A DNA stretch of 39,624 bases from Treponema sp. (GTDB lineage Bacteria > Spirochaetota > Spirochaetia > Treponematales > Treponemataceae), in the NCBI GenBank assembly GCA_024691265.1, contig JAILNT010000209.1, positions 1-39,624 on the forward strand. The letters run 5' to 3'. A program made the position numbers and the translations under genes. Below, one piece after another: positions 9,001-17,432 of the stretch (positions are counted from its first letter, which is position 1; every line of letters begins with the position of its first letter). The notes below the pieces were generated by a model. It saw only the letters and a list, made by a program, of their open reading frames with translations, did not search any database and was not told where the DNA came from.

Positions 9001-11590
9001 AACCTCCACTTCCATCTGTTATGGTTGCAGAAACGTCAAAACTAGAACTATATGTATTTCCGCTTGAAGGAGTTACATTACTGAATTCAGGTGCTCCGTC
9101 ATCAATAGCAACAGCAAATACAGAATCTTTAAGAGTTGCATAAGATGTTTCATTTGCTGTATCGGTAACAACAAATTTCAAATCATATAAAGCTTCAGAA
9201 AGAGAAGCAGAAGCAGAAGCAAAAGAAACATTAGAAAGAGAATATGAAGTTGAATTTATATTTTCCTTTGTAAATAAAGCTTTATATTCACTGTCAGCTT
9301 CAGAATGCTTTTTGTAATAAATTACAACAGAACTTATTCCGTCATCATCTGTAACTGTTCCTAAAAGTTGATTATTGCTTTTTGTTCCAAAAATATTTGT
9401 TACAGAAACATTTGAATCAGCATAAGCGGCTTTTATACCAGCTGCATCAGTAATTTCTTTATTTGCATTACTCAAAGTTACGCTAGGAGCATCTGTAGAC
9501 TGGTCAAGCTTGTAAGAACCTGTATAGCTTCCTGTATTTCCAGCCTTATCAGTTGCAGAAACTGTAAGAGTAAGAGTATCACCGTCATTAAAAGCAGTTG
9601 TATCTATACTAGAAGCAGAGAAAGTATAACCTGATGTTAAACTTTCAGAACTAGAATTACCGCTTGCATCTTTTAAAGTGTAGCTCACAGAAGTTATTCC
9701 AGATAAATCACTTATAGTTCCATTAAAATTGATTTTTCCGTTAAGACAAATAGAACTATTTCCATCTGAATCCGTAACAGTAACATAAGGAGTCAAACTT
9801 GAAAGGCTGACTTCAGGAGCTGTCGTATCAAGATGAATAGAACGGGAAGCTTCTGCAGAAGTATTATTACTAGAATCAGTTGCAGAAATAGCGATTGTAT
9901 AAAGATAATTTACATCAGAATTATCTGCTGTAAATTCATGATAGCCAGAACCCTTTGTAATATCCAATGTCCATGCATAATCATCAGAATAACTTGCAGT
10001 TGTGCTGCCTGTTATTGTTGAATAAGCAGAAGGAACAGTGCTTGAATCTTCACTTGTAATAGTAAGAGTATAATTTACAGTAACATCATCTTCACCAGAA
10101 GCCGGAACTGCAGTACCTGTAAAGGTAAGACCTGCGGTTGTGTTTATATAAGAAAGAGAAGCAGGGCTTTCAATCTTTACTGTTGGAGGATTACCAGAAG
10201 CACTTAATTTAAAGCCGTAATAACCAGAATTAGGCTCTAAATCCAAACTTCCAGTATCTTCACCAGAAATAAGAATTAAATATGTACTTCCTTCTGCAAG
10301 TTCTGTTGGTAAAGTAAGAGACCATGTATAGCTTTCTACAGAACCAGAAGAATAAGAAGAATTATTTGCAAAATTGTAAACAGGGAAATCTGTGCTTACT
10401 TCATGGTCATCTGTTGCAGCAAAAGATTCTGGGTCAGCAACTATATTTTCTATTTCTTCACTGCTTTCACTTCCTGTAACCTTATACCAGTAAGCTTTTA
10501 ATGTTGCAGGCTTAATATAATTACCATCTGCACCAGGGCTTACTGTAACAGTAACTTTCTGACCAGAAACTGCAGAAAGATTAGCAAGAGCAGACATATT
10601 TGCAGCAGAATAACCGGCAATAGCGTATGTAGGACTTGCATTTTTATCAAGTGTGAAATATGTTCCAGTCTGTTCTATGCTTGCAAGCTTAGTTTTAACT
10701 TCCGCAACTTCTGATTCACTAAGAGATTCTGTAGAGCAATCATAAGTTCCGTTAATAATTTCCATAAGCTCTGTAACAGTAACGCTTGAAAGCAAGCTAT
10801 CTTCACTATAATCATCATATAAATAGCAACTTGTAGACTGATTACCAGCTTCATCTGTTAATGTTATTTCACAATAATAAGGGCTTGTCTGTGCATCATC
10901 AGCAGAACCATAAATAGAATTATAGTTATCATAGATAGTACCTGTACTGCTATCAGAATATTTTGCAATTACAACACTTGTACCGCCGGCTGTGCTTACA
11001 TTTGTGCTTGTATAAGAACCGTATTCAACAGATTTATCTGCATTATATACAGCAACTTCCATTTGTGAGATTGTATGGTCATCTGCTATCTCACCTGTAA
11101 TTTTGAAAGTTTTTCCGTATGCAGTAGGATTAGAAGAATCAACAGAAGCAGGGCTCTTCAATATGAAAACAGGGGCTGTATTATCTATTTCAAATTTGCG
11201 TGAAACTTCACCTGAAGAACGACCTGAACCATCATAAGCTGTAATAGTTGCAGTCCATTCACCATCTTCAAGGTCACCTTTCTTAAAATCATAAGACCAG
11301 GTATTCCCCTTTATAGAAGCGTAAATTGCGTCTTTTGTATATGTAACGGAATTAGAAAGACTTGCATAACTTAATATAATTTTTACAGAAGTAACGCCTG
11401 TATCATCGTCACAACTTCCGGCAAGAGAAAAATCACCGCTTATAACAGAATTAAGTTCAACGGAAGTAATACTTAAAGTAGGAGATTCTGTATCAACTTC
11501 ATCTCCAAGACCAACTTCACAGGCAGAAAATACCAATGAAACAAGAGCAATAAGTATTGGTAAAACAAAAACTTTTTTAAGACCATACAT
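26..11590 (-). CDS. Giant Ig-like repeat lipoprotein (~3854 aa from the inferred start) with C-terminal IPT/TIG-like and beta-propeller-like region
   Basis: Single uninterrupted ORF (track 26..11635). Likely start MYGLKKVFVLPILIALVSLVFSAC, a lipoprotein signal with lipobox-like LVFSAC, preceded by AAGGGG. More than 15 modules with the DTTAP/DNTAP...SG.I..V.Y.L...A.D..GN Ig-like signature. The end contains PYITDI...GRYAVAEGETLTVEGFNFG (IPT/TIG-like) and repeated propeller-like blades. Confidence 0.88.
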   Translation of the reverse strand: MYGLKKVFVLPILIALVSLVFSACEVGLGDEVDTESPTLSITSVELNSVISGDFSLAGSCDDDTGVTSVKIILSYASLSNSVTYTKDAIYASIKGNTWSYDFKKGDLEDGEWTATITAYDGSGRSSGEVSRKFEIDNTAPVFILKSPASVDSSNPTAYGKTFKITGEIADDHTISQMEVAVYNADKSVEYGSYTSTNVSTAGGTSVVIAKYSDSSTGTIYDNYNSIYGSADDAQTSPYYCEITLTDEAGNQSTSCYLYDDYSEDSLLSSVTVTELMEIINGTYDCSTESLSESEVAEVKTKLASIEQTGTYFTLDKNASPTYAIAGYSAANMSALANLSAVSGQKVTVTVSPGADGNYIKPATLKAYWYKVTGSESSEEIENIVADPESFAATDDHEVSTDFPVYNFANNSSYSSGSVESYTWSLTLPTELAEGSTYLILISGEDTGSLDLEPNSGYYGFKLSASGNPPTVKIESPASLSYINTTAGLTFTGTAVPASGEDDVTVNYTLTITSEDSSTVPSAYSTITGSTTASYSDDYAWTLDITKGSGYHEFTADNSDVNYLYTIAISATDSSNNTSAEASRSIHLDTTAPEVSLSSLTPYVTVTDSDGNSSICLNGKINFNGTISDLSGITSVSYTLKDASGNSSSESLTSGYTFSASSIDTTAFNDGDTLTLTVSATDKAGNTGSYTGSYKLDQSTDAPSVTLSNANKEITDAAGIKAAYADSNVSVTNIFGTKSNNQLLGTVTDDDGISSVVIYYKKHSEADSEYKALFTKENINSTSYSLSNVSFASASASLSEALYDLKFVVTDTANETSYATLKDSVFAVAIDDGAPEFSNVTPSSGNTYSSSFDVSATITDGSGGLTVTSSGDGTSTLSVTESEDDSTTFNLTDKITVPEADGNYSVVYTATDAYGQASTYSISYYVDTTAPIIKLSTIDGSADIVTNNTAVYKKGGDDAESISFTGTMSDTVSGIESIKYYIDTDTSNATQVSMNTSKGTWSASVDLSEITTAGEHTVSFVATDVAGNSTTTSKAITVDMDTPSSTITMTPDTGVKLYDSDVNALTDTTVESGEKYYSTGKVTFSGEVTETYLSKISYTLNNEETELTLSDNTWEIVNDGSTDGSYVYTLTVTDKAGRSTSYTFTLVVDTTAPVVSIISPSADEIVSSTTKTIQGTFTEEGSGIKSLKYTLTKSGTKLYDGEEVTLSSTVGSDISWKVENLSLGDSEGAFEIYVVATDYLGHETTSDTVSFVYDTAAPNLTESHSASVTTNEAITLTGKAWDTNELASISVSYTDADGNNQTLSSSDEDSLISLTAATSEPSDYNWSLDLSKLNLSDRSYDFTITATDVAFKTKELTRSVTIDTVAPVFGTTAYDSTDSSSVSSSSLIPTITTTAYTYTDEATENDETVTRVWYKNSSVTIRAGVTDATSGISSVEYQVSTKASYDESGSWSTMSSSSSSSSTAWNGSATAVLSSDYAKNYIYFRATDTAGNITYWTSSLVAYFDSQAPDSDNIELVSVDDETSLSSSFVKYVNSSTESVTVKLTASDTEQTLSADSDSKVSSGIGSVVLKTDSSVKATKEDSTWTLVIPKANFSTGTVAVTVSDNVGNATNVNLFSLEYDTTAPTGSFSTITDADSSTDGIQVNKDLTLTGTAKDTNLSKIKLEYTTGDVSDSSSWTVIKLLDDSSEEVEEYSITDGSTSYSWTSSVFDTTKVSDGSSVTFRLTMTDKAGNEGTASKTVITKQDSDRPTIKVTSLSSYNDSYVLKNGENAQISGSISDDDSSDNSVVTTFIATTSQLTAIDSSSVTSETSGTTITTKVAVASASYDITTFDSSTGEWTFTPYDTNDGAHTVYFYVVDNNGAVFYTGKEAESVTAEDSTSYTVKYVPYLYLSADTSTVDNTDALNYNADSNSPTVDSAVYVTTVDNEEVSTSISTGLVLGGDTNTVDFKITASDANGIAGIIATLTSSTSTDSVLYYTTASTIADTDYSSYTVDSDEFDTTTSSTSASWYIRDIPLSSFTTGSITVKVTSYDNSGLSGSNSFTFMLDNTGPTINLTSPSSSEEVTGSISLVGSSTDTGGSTVESIEYMIPTTEQQALSDTELLALSSGTGFWGGNTKTTSVLQWEFVLDSSSNPSLENYDSDSYYSSYSDGIYTIPVYFRAKDALGNASILKSSLKHNPDADKPVTTFTYPTEDDYDSGKSYITLSGTIRLSGAIEIPSGTTTVDSVYLQIDYDNDGSFDSDDSTYLESCADGYTIVDAESLLTNVQSNNSDVTEITGWTSETTSSNWWGIKASKSSSSWNISINTNNGLDPDDDDSDDIREIRVRACAVNALGKIGAWSSSYTIYIDKNAPTYSSILAQYDNGSSYTDGTSFTNATASATNSYTSGMYLKGDWYIVSTFTDESGIDTSTISVKKNSSKLTVNTDYYVDSSSTANTAIIYIPVDKSSSSVTYTVEAYDNSTSGTAHSSTATYSLYIDNEAPTLSSIKGNDEAFASASTRTDIEDSNFSYKISGTSTDTGSGVEKIVFYFMRGEDDVLTSGNECILDPMLSSSKEIIKDNLDSFEITQDSSSYYMYGKSGIEGSQEDTTSFTPSNSEDITGNSHIRNGGLIYIGGLYRVITAIDSSTGKVTFASATDGTATTAAFPYAQVIDATTEAATASYNNGFSWNFSTTDDGDGMPETFKSSGSSWSWTASIHSGNMADGPVSLVILAFDEAGNVSQYVQSAEIVNNVPRLAKVYLGTDLNGDDSWSLSEFQGYAMSVDSSNEYSSTNTLKTAASSYGYDSAFAIKDKLAVIGEFTGGNNGLKMVFKQDASSTTTSPVEGSGDALLDSDVSLSSISSTSATVAFSDSNSVTFTDAAYNSNYVTNYGMSYSMYGFILDSTTVAGVSSEDELSSTTDGSGKQMSFTFWDATEEKTQGKDSQNCVLYVSDFIIDVVDEVNPTSSINPFYWTSSSDNSIYYNDSTAMGHIDLGTIPSVSGVVKLTGSIYDDQRLASVTISYAGENIATSSYTAKSASWSSDGDLSSNGYNLTVEDDGEISQSGHTANWTLLLDTAYFGNASSKVIAVKATQAKTVSDSALESDASSTQTSSDTKTNYYKISVVPYITDITREDTISGGTMNRSYIGRYAVAEGETLTVEGFNFGTAGTWTVGSNNTETSYTATNSSATARASFTMTVPARSGALTVTCGTSSLNNSNSDSEAYNSEEFKMGGSSTKYTAADNRYLSVWNLGNYFNNTSDGAELQQPVMTADKDGNLYASWAAQSNSNIMINKGLGGISSAVFRCYDQPSVYTGIAFDQKGTSGGANITFIPEHQGSGGTFGRNGMSSTHIVGGSGSINLPSDFMTNSTSYSGYTATVDGNPTFNLDSSGNKTSYYSLESYDVNRRLGSFENPQSARYGNYLHNIWYDNVSESLKYSVVDISDESKFNYNSGAINGWVVLDGGYTGQDRLHTFTQSNTVSGVTAGKTYKEVVNVYNNVLASFDYIHSAVSKDDIGDASKARTYRNSAVYSTEIFVINTNITSANSYSTTSLSYSGLSFYDGALNPEVGDTVAILLNTNGSYKIELRTITAVSGTDDNGSAATIGWDKAVSFLTSDNIGSITATIYKGDMNVVGGEATADLTSFSAADDQSSSAGSSAAIDVTTEGYPVVAYYDGNNSELRVAVASSSEPSLASQWTRISTGKTCSGEVSMKIDGANNIHIMYNNEDGEMCYLFGKYSSGSYNFASEEVVDDNGSLSYGSISVYYDGESYVPTMTYLNKANTANAVKYAYRTAAPASSSSASWDFMIIPSVGSGHYALKENTISLESSNNWTSETTSVLQNVQSVDGASPSTATPATVESVVAFKTSNAYETAYLKKE

Positions 11591-11705
11591 ACGCATAAAC
11601 CCCTTCACTACAAATAGCATTTTATAAATAAACAAGCGTGATAAACTCTCTACTTTCTATAACTCTTGTTTTATATTTTTATATATTTTCTATAATTAAT
11701 ATCTT

Positions 11706-14700
11706 TTAGAATACATTTACCCTTGCACCTACAGAAATCTGGAATACCATATTTTCAACACTTGAGTTACCCGAAGAAGAAATATCAGACGGGATAAACC
11801 AAAGCTGAGGTTCTGTGTAAAGTGAGAAAGTACGGAACATCTTTCTTCCGTAAATAGTCACCTTAGGGAATTCAAGCTGAGCTATAAGAGCTGAAAGAAT
11901 CTGAGCTTCTCCACTACCACTTTCATCAAAACGAGTAAAGTTTGCTCCTATAGCAAGAGAACTTGAAAGCCAGCTCCAATCCGGCCCAAATAAAGACCTG
12001 AAAGGCAAATAACCAACATTTGCAAGAATCTTAAGCCCCATTACATTGCTGCCACCGTATCTCATGTTAGTTTTGCGGAACATATTTCTTTGTGACTGTG
12101 TAAACTGTCCCCATTGAGCCTGAAGTTTTACGTTATCATCAAAGAAAGTTAATCCCACACCAACATTAAAGAGAGTTGCACCCCAGAATTGACTATCAAA
12201 ATACAAGCCCTGAATAAAGCCTGGAATCTCATAAGCTCCCTTATCACCTTTTCTTAAAGAAAGAGTTACTCTCTTTAAGCCGATATTGTCTGCTGCAAGA
12301 CCTGAAAATTCTAACTTCTGGTTATATCTTCCGCCTGCATCTGGAGCTATAAGTCTTACAGTAGGCTTTGTGTGGTCAATCTGAACAATGGCACGAGTTA
12401 CACTTGTTGCACCATCTATTGCAGTTGCCTTTACAAGTATGAAGTGGAAACCTTCTTTCATGTCTTCATTTTCGATTCTGTACTTCCATTCATTTTTGTT
12501 TTTAGCTACAGTTTTGAATGTTCTTCCATTGTCGAAACTGATTTCAATAGATTCAATTTCCTTTGTGCTTAAAAGCTCTTTTATTTCTTTCTTTTTAAGT
12601 CCAGCTTTTTCTTCTTCCGGAATATCATCTTCTGTGAATACATAACCTGCACGACCACGAAGATAAGGGCGGTTATAAGCAAAATCACCATAAACAAATT
12701 CATTAGAAGCAAAATTATCTATAGTTACCCAGCAACCCAAAGCCGTATATTCAATATTTTCTAAAGGAGAAAGTATTCTGTCTTTTTCAGTTACAGCTGC
12801 CACCTGAATTGAATGGATTCCATCTGTAAGAGAAACAGCATCAGGGCCTAAAGAAAACTTGTAATAACCAGATTCAGAAAGTTTTGTAACCGCAACAGGA
12901 ACGTTATCAACTAAAAGCTCAAGACTTCCAACTTCATGTTCACTTTCTACCTGACCATAAATATTGAAATCACCCTGCAAATGCTGTCCGTTCAAAGGAT
13001 AAAGCAAAGAAACTTCTGCCACAGGAGATTCTTTATCAAGCCCTACATTACGGCTTATACGAGTAATATTACCAGCAGCATCTGTTCCAACAAGTTCAAT
13101 GTTATAAACACCACTGTTCAAACTAGAAATATCAAAAGCCTGTGTGATAATAGAATCAGGTTTTAAATTTATACTCTTTAATTCTTCAGGAATTGCATTT
13201 CCTTCAAGACTGCTGATATTTACATAAAGAGTTTTTAACTCAAGGTTATCTGTTGTTTGACCAGAAAGGAAAATTGTTCCAGATGTTTTTGAACCGTCTA
13301 AAGGAAGTTCAAGATTAAGATAAGGAGAAGTATTATCTGTTGTAAGCATGCTTGAATAGAATGCTTTTATTCCGTACCAGTCTGTAATTCTTATAAATAC
13401 AACATGTGTTCCATCTGGTACGACATTTGTATCAAATGTATATTTCCATGTAATATCCTGTTTTTCATGACTGTATTCAGCTACAGCTTTATTATAAGTA
13501 TTTCCGTTATCAATAGAAATCTCTATGAGAGAAATACCGTTTTTATCACTTGCAGTACCTTCAAGAGTTACCATATCGCGTACAGTTGTACTAATAAGAG
13601 GTAATGTCATTTCCCCCTTAGGTTCTTCCAATGAAACTCTAAACGGACGCTGCACTTCATGACCTTTTACACCGTGTAAATCTTCTGCATAAACAGTTAT
13701 TACATGTTCATTGTCAGTAAGTGACTTTATAGGAATATCAATAGAATACTTAAAATCCATTCCGTCTAATTTCTGATATTCATTATCATCTATTTTCCAG
13801 TAAATCGAACAAGGACCATCATCATCATAAATAACACCTGAGATTACAAAATCCCTTGTCATTACGGCATTTTCTTCAGGTAAATGTATTTCTGACACCG
13901 GTAAATCAGATTCAGCATCGATTATAAAATCATACTTATTTATTTTTAGAACATTACCGCTTGCATCAGTAAAATCAAATTCCATGTCATCTTTCAAAGG
14001 ACTTGCACTTGTACCAACATACATATTTGGCATCATAGAAACTGCCATTGGAGTTCTCATATCTCCAGCATATTCAGCCATAGACACAAGACCTGCATCT
14101 TTTACAAGGAATGCAATTATATTTTCACCGTTTATAACATCTCCACTTTCAGGGATTATTACTTCGGCTTCCGGTGCAATCGTATCTTTTTGAACTGCTG
14201 TTGCAGCATAACCTGTTCTTCCACAGCTATTTGTTGCTCTAATATCAATTCCCAAAAGACCATCTTCAAGAGAAGATACATCAAGTTCTGTTCCAAAAGT
14301 TAATTCATAAGAAGCAGTTTTCGTAGCTGGAAGTTCTTTCCAATTCAAACCGCCGTCAAGAGAATATTCAAGCTTAGAAAGTTCTACAGTATCTGAAACT
14401 TTTCCAGAAAGCTGCACAGTATTCTGTATCCATCTTCCAGAAATTGGATTTTCAATAGATATAACAGGTTCATTTGTATTTACAGTAAAAGAAATTTCAT
14501 CTGTTGTATATTTTATTCCGTTCGCATCTTCTACAGTAAGAGAAATATTGTCATATACGCCGTCTTCTTTTGCAACAATATTTATTAAGCTGTCTGTTAC
14601 AGAAAGTTCAAGACCTTCGGCTTTTCCGTTTAATTGAGCTTTAACAGGAAGAGGAACATTTGCATAAGCTTCTATAGAATCATTGGCACGCATTAAAGCT

Positions 14701-17147
14701 TCATGTTTTATCCAATATACTTTATTAGAATTATCTATAAGCTCTGCATCTTTTTCCCTTACTACACTTATTGAAGCTACAACTCTTGCACTTGCACCGC
14801 TTTTTGTTTTTATGTCTGCAACAATACCGGTAAGACGAGAAGGAAGATTATAAAGATAAATCTTTGCTTCATAGCTTCCGTCATCATTCTTTACAAGCTC
14901 AGCTTTTCCATTTTGCATAGCGTCTCCGCCATGAGCCTCAGGTCCTGTAATAGAGTAGAGTACTTCTGTTATAACTTCATTTGTCTGAATATTTAATACT
15001 GCAACTTTATCAAGCTCTTTCTTTGACTGATAAGAAAGAGGAATAGTCATTCCGCTAAGATAGGTTTTTCCGCAAACAGTAGAAAACCAGGCTTTAATAG
15101 GGTTTGTTTCTTCGCTTGCAGATACAAAAGTTAGAGGTCTACTTTCATACTTCAAGCCCTGATTAGTTGTAACAACAACCTTTACACTTTCGCTTTTTCC
15201 TTCTTCTGAAGTTGTGTGAATCACAATAGAATTACCTGCTAAAGAAGCCTTTGCAAAAGGAGTTTCAGGAACAATTTCAACTTTTTCTGCTACTCCGCCT
15301 ACAAAATAGCCTGATATAGGGTGTTCTACATCACAAACAACAACACCTTCCGGGCTTACAGTACTATCAGAGAAAAATACATTTGTATCAAAAACAGAAA
15401 TATGAGTAAGGTCTTTTACATTTACTTCATATTTTTCTGTATAAATCTTTCCATTTATGTTCTTTGCATTAATTTCTATCTCAACAATTCCCCATGGACT
15501 ATTGTCGAAGGGAATATTTACATTTACTTTATTTACACCAGGCTTTAATACAATGTCGTTTTCTTCGCCTTTCTTTCCGTTACAAGTGAATGTATACCAA
15601 ACTCTTTCAAGACCATCAAAAGAAGTTACATCTGTTACAAGCTTTGCATTACTTTCACTTTCTATAAGCATTCCATCTGAGAAATCTGTATTGCCATCAG
15701 CATTAGAAATATATGCAGCAGAAATTAGCGGGTGCTCTTCAAGTACATTAAATAAAACTGTCTGCTCATGGCTTTCAACACCGTTTTTATCAATAGCAGT
15801 TACAGAAATTGAATGCTTTCCGTTAGTAAGTTCTGGAAGCAGAACAAAAAAAGCTCCTTCACTAGAAAGACTATTAACTTCGCCGCCATCTATTTTATAT
15901 CTGATTTCTGCAACACCATCATCATCTGTTGCAAGCCCTCTAAGATATGAATATTTAACTTTCTCATGTTCAATGTTCATATTTTCAAAAGGAGTCTGAA
16001 TAGAAAGAATAGGTCTGTCTAATTCCTGATTAAGAAGAATTTCGTGTTTTACTGTTGTTACGTTACCACTTTCGTCACTAGCCGTTACAATAAAATCCAT
16101 GCTTTTTTCTTTACGGCCAACAGTATCTACATCTTTTACCCAATAAGGATTACCCGGTACAAGCTCAAATTCTCCGCTTTCACTACCGAATCTCCATGTA
16201 AGTTTTTTAACGCCTAAAGTATCCTTTGCATAACCGGCTACAGTAAACTTTCCTTTATTTATACTGCCAGTTTTTGGATAAACAACTTTTACTTCTGGAG
16301 CAGTATTATCTATAAAATATAAGAAAGAATAGATATTTTCTGTGTCAAAATTATCAGAAGCCCTGAACCATATTACAGTAGGCCCATCAGGGAGCTTTGT
16401 TGTATCTACTGGAACTTTGAAATTCCAATGACTCTTTAATCCTTCTTCATTTACAGCCTTATATTTTTCTTCTTTGATTTTTGCAGGTAAAAATGTTTTT
16501 CCGCCATCAATGCTATAGCTTAAGCTTTTTATACCGTTACCATCTTTTACTTCTCCGGAAAGATTTATTTTTCCAGATACAAGCTGACCCATTGTATGAT
16601 TTGTTACCTGTGTTGTAGGTTGTCGTCTGTTAAGCTGCCAGCTAATATGATGAGCATGTCCCTTTAAGCCGTTTATATCAACGCCATAAGCATCTATTGT
16701 ATGAAGTCCTTCAAATAAATCATTAGTATCAAGATAATAAGACCAGAATTCTTTTCCTTCTGCTCTTACCGGATTTTCTGCATCACCATCGAGAATGAGT
16801 TCAACATATTCAACAGCATCATCATCAGCACAAACACCAACTATATTTAAGTTGCCTGTTACTTCCATGTTTTCAAGAGGATTTGCAATTTTTGTTACAG
16901 GTAAATCAGATTCAGGGTCTACATAAATATTAAAAGGTCCACCGTACTGAGTATTTCCACCCTTATCATCAACAGTAACTAAAATGTTATATTTTCCTGG
17001 CTTTTTATTTTCGAGGTCAAATTCTTCCTGCCAGCTATCCATTTTTTCAACATTTTTACTTTCAACCCTATTGCTTTTAGCCTGTAAAAAAACAGGTAAA
17101 CAAACCATCACCATAACCAATAAGAAGCAATTCTTCATTTTTTTCAA
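11706..17147 (-). CDS. Exported Ig-like repeat protein (1813 aa) with C-terminal outer-membrane beta-barrel-like domain
   Basis: N-terminal Sec signal MKKMKNCFLLVMVMVCLPVFLQAKS. Many Ig-like modules (DNTAPEV, SGEVKDGNGIKSLSYSIDGGKTF). Last ~190 aa show alternating amphipathic strands and end in ...QISVGARVNVF with a terminal Phe. Confidence 0.85.
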   Translation of the reverse strand: MKKMKNCFLLVMVMVCLPVFLQAKSNRVESKNVEKMDSWQEEFDLENKKPGKYNILVTVDDKGGNTQYGGPFNIYVDPESDLPVTKIANPLENMEVTGNLNIVGVCADDDAVEYVELILDGDAENPVRAEGKEFWSYYLDTNDLFEGLHTIDAYGVDINGLKGHAHHISWQLNRRQPTTQVTNHTMGQLVSGKINLSGEVKDGNGIKSLSYSIDGGKTFLPAKIKEEKYKAVNEEGLKSHWNFKVPVDTTKLPDGPTVIWFRASDNFDTENIYSFLYFIDNTAPEVKVVYPKTGSINKGKFTVAGYAKDTLGVKKLTWRFGSESGEFELVPGNPYWVKDVDTVGRKEKSMDFIVTASDESGNVTTVKHEILLNQELDRPILSIQTPFENMNIEHEKVKYSYLRGLATDDDGVAEIRYKIDGGEVNSLSSEGAFFVLLPELTNGKHSISVTAIDKNGVESHEQTVLFNVLEEHPLISAAYISNADGNTDFSDGMLIESESNAKLVTDVTSFDGLERVWYTFTCNGKKGEENDIVLKPGVNKVNVNIPFDNSPWGIVEIEINAKNINGKIYTEKYEVNVKDLTHISVFDTNVFFSDSTVSPEGVVVCDVEHPISGYFVGGVAEKVEIVPETPFAKASLAGNSIVIHTTSEEGKSESVKVVVTTNQGLKYESRPLTFVSASEETNPIKAWFSTVCGKTYLSGMTIPLSYQSKKELDKVAVLNIQTNEVITEVLYSITGPEAHGGDAMQNGKAELVKNDDGSYEAKIYLYNLPSRLTGIVADIKTKSGASARVVASISVVREKDAELIDNSNKVYWIKHEALMRANDSIEAYANVPLPVKAQLNGKAEGLELSVTDSLINIVAKEDGVYDNISLTVEDANGIKYTTDEISFTVNTNEPVISIENPISGRWIQNTVQLSGKVSDTVELSKLEYSLDGGLNWKELPATKTASYELTFGTELDVSSLEDGLLGIDIRATNSCGRTGYAATAVQKDTIAPEAEVIIPESGDVINGENIIAFLVKDAGLVSMAEYAGDMRTPMAVSMMPNMYVGTSASPLKDDMEFDFTDASGNVLKINKYDFIIDAESDLPVSEIHLPEENAVMTRDFVISGVIYDDDGPCSIYWKIDDNEYQKLDGMDFKYSIDIPIKSLTDNEHVITVYAEDLHGVKGHEVQRPFRVSLEEPKGEMTLPLISTTVRDMVTLEGTASDKNGISLIEISIDNGNTYNKAVAEYSHEKQDITWKYTFDTNVVPDGTHVVFIRITDWYGIKAFYSSMLTTDNTSPYLNLELPLDGSKTSGTIFLSGQTTDNLELKTLYVNISSLEGNAIPEELKSINLKPDSIITQAFDISSLNSGVYNIELVGTDAAGNITRISRNVGLDKESPVAEVSLLYPLNGQHLQGDFNIYGQVESEHEVGSLELLVDNVPVAVTKLSESGYYKFSLGPDAVSLTDGIHSIQVAAVTEKDRILSPLENIEYTALGCWVTIDNFASNEFVYGDFAYNRPYLRGRAGYVFTEDDIPEEEKAGLKKKEIKELLSTKEIESIEISFDNGRTFKTVAKNKNEWKYRIENEDMKEGFHFILVKATAIDGATSVTRAIVQIDHTKPTVRLIAPDAGGRYNQKLEFSGLAADNIGLKRVTLSLRKGDKGAYEIPGFIQGLYFDSQFWGATLFNVGVGLTFFDDNVKLQAQWGQFTQSQRNMFRKTNMRYGGSNVMGLKILANVGYLPFRSLFGPDWSWLSSSLAIGANFTRFDESGSGEAQILSALIAQLEFPKVTIYGRKMFRTFSLYTEPQLWFIPSDISSSGNSSVENMVFQISVGARVNVF

Positions 17148-17346
17148 ACCTTAAAATATCTTTAATTGCAAAAATGCTTAACTTGTATAAATATAATTAA
17201 TATTTAATTTTGTTTATTTAGATAGGGAACGATACTATATAACTTTTTTCTATTCTTGTAAACAAAATCTCCAATTTCTCCAACAAAATAATTTAATATT
17301 ATATTCTTAAAAGAATCTGCAAAAAACAGATTTTTTATGTCTAATT

Positions 17347-17369
17347 TCAGCCTTGATTTTGAAAAAGAA
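17347..17369 (+). repeat. 23 bp direct repeat copy 1 (TCAGCCTTGATTTTGAAAAAGAA)
   Basis: Exact match to 17527-17549. Confidence 0.85.
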
Positions 17370-17373
17370 ATAA

Positions 17374-17432
17374 TTGCAAGTTAAAGGGGTAATATCATGA
17401 ATAAATTTGAATAATACCCCCTTAAACCGCAA
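17374..17432. repeat. Imperfect long inverted repeat (stem-loop) between the direct repeats
   Basis: TTGCAAGTTAAAGGGGTA versus reverse complement of TACCCCCTTAAACCGCAA, 14/18 matching. Confidence 0.55.

Noticed and set aside
15457-15999. 180 aa plus-strand ORF antisense to the 1813 aa protein
   Set aside because: Lies entirely within a well-supported coding gene; composition consistent with antisense reading of Ig modules.
26-17147. CRISPR or DNA-level tandem repeat array in the repetitive region
   Set aside because: Repetition is at the protein-domain level (diverged Ig modules); no identical DNA repeats with regular spacers were seen.
17400-17417. Mini-ORF MNKFE as an attenuator leader upstream of sir2
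   Set aside because: It is embedded in the inverted repeat, lacks regulatory codons and a clear terminator/anti-terminator pair.
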